Assembly: GCF_030272615.1 (NCBI RefSeq)
Contig: NC_081412.1
Coordinates: 103,654,796 to 103,718,795 of the forward strand
DNA length: 64,000 nucleotides
Reading direction: 5' to 3'
Origin: Cryptomeria japonica
Lineage: Eukaryota; Streptophyta; Pinopsida; Cupressales; Cupressaceae
Position 1 is the first letter of the stretch. The number at the start of each line of letters is the position of its first letter. Of the stretch, positions 57,796 to 64,000 are shown in pieces. Made by a program: the position numbers and the translations under genes. Below the pieces are notes generated by a model. The model had not been told where the DNA came from, ran no database searches, and saw nothing but the letters and a program-made list of their open reading frames with translations.

Positions 57796-59508
57796 TGTAC
57801 CATTAAGAGGGGGGTGAATCAGTGGTTCCTAAAAAAATTTCTTTTAAAATCAAGCTTGGAGTACTAGTTAACAACCTAAACACTAAACAATCAAACTGGT
57901 AAAATAAGATTGGATATCAAAAGAGGCAAACACACAAATGCATAACCAACAACACCAGATGTACGATGAAAACCTAATATGGGAAAAACTTCAGTGAGAT
58001 GTTGCTGGAGTCTATTGCTTCAATCCATCCTCATAGTAAAACAACAAATTACAATGATTTAGGGCACCAACCCAAGGAGTACCAACCCCTACTAAATTTA
58101 GGGCACTAACCCAAGGAGCACCAACCCTTGTACCAAGCACCAACTCAGTGTAATACAATGAAATAAAAATTTTATGCAATTATAGCACCTAGTTGCAAAT
58201 GAGTTATGCAACACCTAATCAATGGATGTCTGTCGGTTATCATCTTCCTTTATTTCACAAGTCCTTCTGTCGGTTAACAAATTGCTCTCTCTGGTCTCTT
58301 AACGGTTTCTCTTTGCCTCTCTTCTCCTTCTCAGAACCTTACCCTACATGGTATCACACTTGGATGCCTTCCTAACCTTTAAATACCTACTTGTATGTTT
58401 GACTATTCGGACTATAATAGTTTACCGGTTACTTTGTCTTTGCTGGTTAGAACCTCACACTAGTTCAACCTGCTAAAACACACTCTAACTCTTTGTGAAA
58501 GAAATCTTAGGCAGATATTTTCTCTTCTTTCTTAGGATCTCTTCTTCCTCTTAATTCACATCCAGCATCAAACATCAATCAATCTTACTCTCTATTTTAT
58601 ATATATATCTATGAGGGTTCCCACCAAAAGTGACTTTCAAATGGTGGCATGTTAGGGTTTTCCTTCACCAACTCAATCCACATCAGATCAGATCTGATCT
58701 GATCTCCTTTTCAAGAATGGTGATCTACATCATATCAAACAACACTGCCATCTTTTCACTTTTCAATGCATGTTCTCTATTTTTGGATGTCTACGACATG
58801 CTTTTTTACATTACTATGTCAATCGCCATTAATGAATTGGTTTTTTCCTTTAGCCAATGGGTACAAGGATCATATAGTCCTACAAGGTTATTTAAATCAC
58901 CTTGCCACTCTATCTTCCTCGATCTGCAACATCCTGCCATCATCCCACGATTTGTGGCTTCTTTATTAATGCTAACCTGCTTGTCAAACTACTATGTCGA
59001 TGAATACTTCACCGACCTCTGCATGCTCACCACCTGGTGTCCACCTGTCATCCTTGTCTACATCCACCTCTGCTCATATTGCAAATTTGATTTGACATCC
59101 TTCATAGACCAAGACACATTACTAGATTAACACACCATACTAGTATAACCTAACTTCACTAGTGGACCTTCATACCTACTGACCTCTTCTTTGTTGGTGG
59201 ATAAACTTGTCCTTCAATCAAACATGTTGGTCCAACCACCAAATCAATTTACCAATTGCATTGTTATTCTCTTTCTCTGTTGGTGGTCACATCCCTCTGT
59301 TCTTCTTTGCTTGCTTGTCGGTGGTCCTACTTTATTGATAGGAGCCTCACTTCATGTGTATTGGTAACATACCTTTAGTGTCTACCTATACACTCCATCC
59401 TTCATACCGGTTGACATCATTACTTACTTCACGCATACCCGTCACCACTATCTACTCACTGATGTCCATTCCATACCGGTTGACATCAATGACAACATAA
59501 TGCCAACA
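57796..59508 (-). mobile_element. 3' LTR of copia element D
   Basis: On the plus strand TGTACCATTAAGAGGGGGGT...GCCAACA, 1713 bp, followed by antisense polypurine tract ATCTCCTCCTTTGGCATTG at 59509. Orientation is minus. The conserved hairpin is not recognisable. The left flank CACAA (57791-57795) should recur beyond the window. Confidence 0.78.
58682..58703. other. 22-bp perfect palindrome in LTR D
   Basis: Built from ATCAGATC/GATCTGAT halves, centred on AGATCT, with GATCTGATC repeats. Possibly a regulatory element or chance expansion. Confidence 0.85.
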
Positions 59509-59660
59509 ATCTCCTCCTTTGGCATTGATGTCAACACACTTTATTCTATTATCCAGCTCATTTGACCATTCTCCCGCTTTGACAATAATGACAAAGGGTC
59601 GGGGCACCCTTTTCTCAAATCCATTCTTCATTGGTTATACAGTCTATTCTCCCTTTTTGA
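59509..59660 (-). other. Polypurine tracts of element D
   Basis: Reversed tracts near 59509-59527, 59568-59575 and 59648, diverged copies of the shared motif. Confidence 0.65.
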
Positions 59661-59936
59661 CCACAATCCGCTCAACCAACAACATATAAGAATCAAATAT
59701 GATTGTACTATGAGTGTTTCTAAGTGGGAAAGTAGATACTCGTAATCATGAAATTCTCTTAGGTATTTCTACAACAATTACCTTCTTCTATAGTTGATGC
59801 TTGCAAGACACCCATAAGTTGAAGCATGTTGGTTCTGCATCATAAACACTTGATCTTCCCCTGTGTCCAACATATGGTCTAAGAGATAGGATATTTTACA
59901 ACGAACTCCCCCTGAACCATAGATTTCCTACCAAAC

Positions 59937-61300
59937 TTAAGTGCATGAGGTAGGTGACACAACTCCCAATTTGTGTCTTAAGTACTCAAAAGTGCTTACT
60001 AGTAATGGCTTGGTGAAGATGTTTGCCACTTGTTCTCCTGTAGGAACATATTCCATTATGACTTCTTGTCCTTCAACCTTCTCTTTGAGAAAATGATACC
60101 TGATGGCTATATGCTTTTTCCTTGAATGCATCACCGGGTTCTTTGATATGTTGATGGCACTTGATTTGTCACATTGGATGGAAATAGGATCAGAGATATC
60201 TATCTACATATGTCTTTGAGGGTCTACTTCATCCAAAGAACCTGAGAGAAGCATGTGGCAACAACAATGTATTTTTCTTCAGCATTTGATAGGGAGACTG
60301 AATCCCGCTTCTTGCTATTCCATGAGACCAACTGATCACCTAGGAAGAATGCACCAGCACTTGTTCTCTTTTGGTCATCAATGCAACCTACCCAATCAAC
60401 ATCAATATATGCTTCCAAGATGAATTCAACTTGTTTAGGGTACCATAGTCCATAATTGAGTGTCCCTTGCAGGTACCCACAAATTTTGCTTACTGCATTC
60501 ATATGTGAGTTCTTAGGTGTCGCTTGAAATCTACCCACCATACACACTGCCTGCACTATATCTGATCTAGAAGTAGTAAGATACAACAAAATGCCTATCA
60601 TGGATCTATACAAGGTTTGATCCACTACTAGTGACTCATCATTCATTCTTAGTTTGCTTCTGGTCACCATGGGGTACTCACCGGTTTGCAATCCTCCATT
60701 TGAAACTTTTTTAGCATGTCCTTTGCATACGTGGTTTGTGAGATGAAGATTCCTTTATCTAGCTATGATATTTGCAAACCAAGAAAGTATGTCAACTCTC
60801 CAAGCATTGACAAAAAAAACTTTAACTTCATTTGATTAGCAAAATCTTTGCAAAGAGTATTCTTGTTGCCTCCAAAAATGATGTTATCTATATACACAAC
60901 CACAATGATCATGTGGTTTCCATCTGCCTTGATGTATAGATTGTTGTCAGCACTCCCATTTTTGAATCCTTCCTCCTTAAGGTACTTATCTAACCTTGAA
61001 TACCATGCTCTAGGTGCCTGCTTTAAACCATATAGGGCTTTCTTCAAAACACACACAAAGGTTTCATCATCATGTAACAAAAACCCATTTGGTTGCTCCA
61101 TGTACACTTCTTCCAAATTTCTATTGAGGAAGGAAGATTTTACATCCATCTGATATACCCTATAACCCTTATAGGCTAAAAAAGATAGAAACATCCTAAT
61201 TGCTTCTAGTCTAGCCACGAGTGCAATTATTTCTTCAAAATCAATGCCCTCTACTTTACACTAACCCTTGCATACAAGTCTAGCTTTATGCCTAACAATT
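59937..61300 (-). pseudogene. Copia RT-RNase H relic (element D)
   Basis: From 61218: RT with [39 protein letters not shown], then the catalytic box reading YIDN at 60894-60883 instead of Y-V-D-D (second Asp to Asn). RT connection and RNase H follow (YLTTSRSDIVQAVCMVGRF, DVDWVGC, GAFFLGDQLVSW, then HSRKKHIAIRYHFLKEKV and IFTKPLL), ending at 59937. Two or three frames are needed. It is better preserved than G, but the changed YIDN box alone should abolish polymerisation. Confidence 0.88.
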
Positions 61301-61429
61301 TTAACTTCTTCATTCATCTTGTTCTCGTAGACCCATTTGGTGCCAATGATGTTCTTGTCTTCCAGTCTAGGGACTAATTCCCAAGTCTTGTTCTTCTTAA
61401 TCTTTTTTAACTCTTCTTCCATGGAATGC

Positions 61430-62845
61430 ATCTATTTCTGACTTTTGTTAGCCTCATTGAATGTCTTAGATTCTACTTTAGTTATGAGGCAGAAGTTTAC
61501 TTGTTCATCATTTCAGGCAAGTCTTCTTCTAGTCTCCATACCATCACTCTTATTACATAAAATCTTCTCTTTTGGGTGGTTTTTCTACACATACCAATTA
61601 GGGACCTTATTGCATGCTTCTTCTAGTTCATTGCTTGACTTCATCACCAAAATCATCATATCAGTTAACTTGTGCTTATCTTCCTTTATGCATATCCTCA
61701 TCAACTCTTACATGCACACTTTCAAAAACTCTTCTTAGTCTTTTGGTGTGGAATTTGTAGGCTCTACTATAAGTTGAGTAACCAAGGAAGATCCCTTCAT
61801 CACTCCTAGAGTCAAAGTTGCCCAAGCCATCCCGATCTCTTTTAATGAAGCATTTACTCCCAAACACTTTGAAGTACTTGACTGAGGGTTTTTGGTCATA
61901 CCACAATTGATAAGGTGTCATATTGTTGTTTGCTCCCAACTAAACCCGGTTCAAAATATATGTTGCAGTATGAACAACTTCCTTCTAATACATATCTGGT
62001 AAACTTGTCTCATTTAACATGGTTCTAGCCATCTCCTTGATTGTCTTGTTCTTCCTTTTTACCACACCATTTTGTTGTGGTAACCTGGGGGTTGAGTATT
62101 TCCTTCTTATTCCATGTCTTTCATAGTAATCTTCAAACTCGTTTGATGTGAACTCTCCACCCTGGTCTGATCTTAGGAGTTTCATCTTGCACCCACTTTC
62201 CTTCTCTAAATATTCTGGAAGATCTTGAAATTGTCAAATGCTTGTGATTTATCTTGTAGGAAAGTGACCCATGTCATTCTTGAATAGTCATCAATGAAGA
62301 GAATAAAATATCTTTCTCTGGCAAGAGCTCTTGTTCTAGTCAGACCACATAGATCTGTATGTACAAGTTCAAGTGGTCTTGATTTGTTGTGTTCTTTTGT
62401 CTTGAAGCTCACTTTAGTGTGCTTCCCTTTCACACACTCATCACAAAATGTACTTATTGGTTTGATAATTGGTGGTATATTTATTACATACCCCTTTTTT
62501 ATTACTGCAACTAGATTATCAAAATTTATATGGCCTAATCTTTTGTACCACAACCAGCTTTCATCCACTTGTCCCAATATGCATTGGGATTCAAAACATT
62601 TTTTCAAATTTTATACATTTCTATTTATCCTCTTACCTTTTGCTACAACCTGACTTGTACTCTCCTTCTTTATTTGGCAACTGGTAGAATCAAAGGTGAA
62701 TTTATAACCTTTTTCTCACATCTGACTTACACTCAGGAAATTGTGCTTTAGACCTTCCATATAATACAAATCATGTACTTTTAGTTTTCCATCAATATTT
62801 AGAGTACCTTTTCGCTTTATCTTAATAGATGAGTTGTCTCCAAAC
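61430..62845 (-). pseudogene. Copia integrase and protease-end relic (element D)
   Basis: From 62845 the minus strand reads FGDNSSIKIKRKGTL and GLKHNFLSVSQM (end of protease region), WLWYKRLGHINFDNL with CDECVKGKH (zinc-binding pre-integrase), LVHTDLCG (first catalytic Asp), LRSDQGGEFTSNE (second Asp), then NGVVKRKNKT, where the third catalytic residue Glu is Lys (AAA at 62059-62057). MGANNNMTPYQLW and FGSKCFIKRD mark the end. The gene is cut at 62845 by element E2; gag and the protease active site should lie beyond it. Confidence 0.87.
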
Positions 62846-63663
62846 TGTTTGCATTGCACACTCTAATGAGAATTGAAGGTAATTGAAGGTGTTATCATTG
62901 ATGACAACCTTGCAACCTTGTGGATACCTTCAGGAAATCTTGTGGCATTCATCTGGTAAATCGACAGGCACCGACATTGGTAGACACTTCATCGGTAGCG
63001 ACAACAATGTATATCGGCACCCTAGCCGACATGAACAACTTTTGTTTATTTTATTTAATTGTAAATATCTTTTGTAAAGCCGACATGGCATATTGTAATA
63101 AGACTCATATATGTATAAGATCTTGTAAATCATTTTGATATTGATAGAGGATATAGAGTATGGATATGGCAGAAGTGATAAGTGAATATTAAGGCAGATT
63201 TTGTATAAGGTTATGGTTATATTATGAGCTTAAACCGATACTAAACTTGGCATAGCAGATGCTGTATTGTAGGAGTACATTATATTGGATTCTCATAATC
63301 CATTTTCTAAGTCAGTGAGAATTTCATTTTGTAATTGAGCAGTGAGCTCTAGGCAGTTGGCCTTCCTGCATGTGCAGGCACCATATTGTAAATAATATCC
63401 ATTCATTGGCTAGTGAGTGAATATTGTGGGTCACAAATCCCACCGAGGTTTTTCTCACATCGGGTTTCCTCATTAAAAATATTGTGTTATGGTGTTCTTT
63501 CTATGTTGCCTTTATTGTTCCTATTTACTGCATTAATTCTTATTTATTGGTACACTATTTTGGAATGCAAAATACTTAATAAGGCAAAATATTATGTCAA
63601 CCGGTTAGATACTGATTCACCACCCCCCTCTTAGTATCTTTGGGACTGTCATTAATCCTAACA
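62846..63663 (+). mobile_element. 5' LTR of element E2 (E family, plus strand)
   Basis: 818 bp, TGTTTGCATTGCACACTC...TAATCCTAACA, matching the minus-strand reading of the E1 LTRs. It has both hairpins: CCTGCATGTGCAGG at 63366-63379 and GTGGGTCACAAATCCCAC near 63426-63443. It is inserted in the pol of D. The left flank CAAAC (62841-62845) should recur after its other LTR, outside the window. Confidence 0.9.
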
Positions 63664-63665
63664 AT

Positions 63666-63734
63666 CGGTATCAGAGCCTAGTCCTCTATTATCAAAAGCC
63701 TAACAGCTTGAGGAAGATTCTGACACCGGTACAG
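63666..63734 (+). other. Primer site and leader of E2
   Basis: CGGTATCAGAGCCTAGTCC follows the LTR; AACAGCTTGAGGAAGATTCT is the shared leader block, ending near the ORF1 start. Confidence 0.88.
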
Positions 63735-64000
63735 ATGGACAAATCAAGAAAGCAATTAGAAGGAGCTCTTGCCGACTATGATACAGATAAGTTGAAGAAT
63801 ATAAAACTTGAAGATGATCTGAGGACTGCACAGGAATTCATTCAAGGACTTCAAGAAAATCTCACTATTGCTAGAAACAAAAGAAAAGAACTTCATGAGA
63901 AGATGTAGAGTGATGATGATGAAAAGGAAACTCTTAATGATCTTGTGAACAAGTTGAGGCAAGAAAACAGTACTATGAGGAATATGTTGGTATCTTGGTA
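63735..64000 (+). pseudogene. ORF1 of E2, Gag-like, cut by window end
   Basis: Starts MDKSRKQLEGALADYDTDK at 63735 and is homologous codon by codon to ORF1 of E1 (LKNIKLEDDL, RKELHEK, DDDEKETLNDLV). A TAG at 63906 stands where E1 has a Gln codon, after which the same frame continues to the window end. It is a coiled coil with heptad-like Leu spacing. The knuckles and ORF2 would lie downstream. Confidence 0.8.

Overview
This window looks like repeat-rich intergenic DNA from a land plant with a large genome. It is AT-rich, dense in nested and decayed LTR retrotransposons, and I recognise no host gene, tRNA or rRNA in it. A gymnosperm would fit, but the species cannot be fixed from the sequence. 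Almost every coding stretch is a retroelement relic with stops and frameshifts. Letters name the elements: B, C, D, E, F, G and K share LTR features of Sirevirus-type Ty1/copia elements; H and O are Ty3-like; L, M and P are other copia relics.

Layout. 1-1144 is a C-family LTR. 1145-6529 is mostly non-coding, with a microsatellite, a GC-rich palindrome pair and a copia LTR/gag relic (P). 6530-7883 is a solo LTR (F) with a perfect 5-bp target duplication. 8501-13667 is the 3' part of a minus-strand copia element (G). Its gag is split by a Ty3-like element (H, 13668-21079), which has both LTRs and a protease but no reverse transcriptase, and resumes at 21080-21232. From 21233 a Ty3-like element (O) follows with an apparently giant LTR, itself carrying solo LTR K, then a gag and a long acidic reading frame to 30591.

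The centre, 30592-55584, is a nest. An internally deleted copia element (C, plus strand) has its 5' LTR split by a tandem array of two B elements (minus strand, LTR-internal-LTR-internal-LTR), flanked by a perfect GTGAT duplication. One B unit carries an inserted E element (E1). A 1.2-kb terminal-inverted-repeat insertion also lies in the same C LTR. From 55585 come a CpG-rich patch, an antisense copia LTR (L), a copia RNase H with LTR start (M), a minus-strand copia element (D) inserted in that LTR, and a plus-strand E copy (E2) inserted in D and cut by the window end.

The most interesting content is the B and E families. They have LTRs, a tRNA-iMet primer site and polypurine tracts like the copia elements around them, but no protease, integrase or reverse transcriptase. 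They encode ORF1, a coiled-coil protein with four CCHC-type knuckles (Gag-like), and ORF2, an unrecognised protein of about 1050-1140 codons with three blocks conserved between the two families. A TATA-like box plus a conserved start-like motif sits in the spacer before ORF2 in all three copies, suggesting a separate promoter. Shared primer-site leader, polypurine tract and LTR hairpins with C suggest these are satellites mobilised by Sirevirus machinery.
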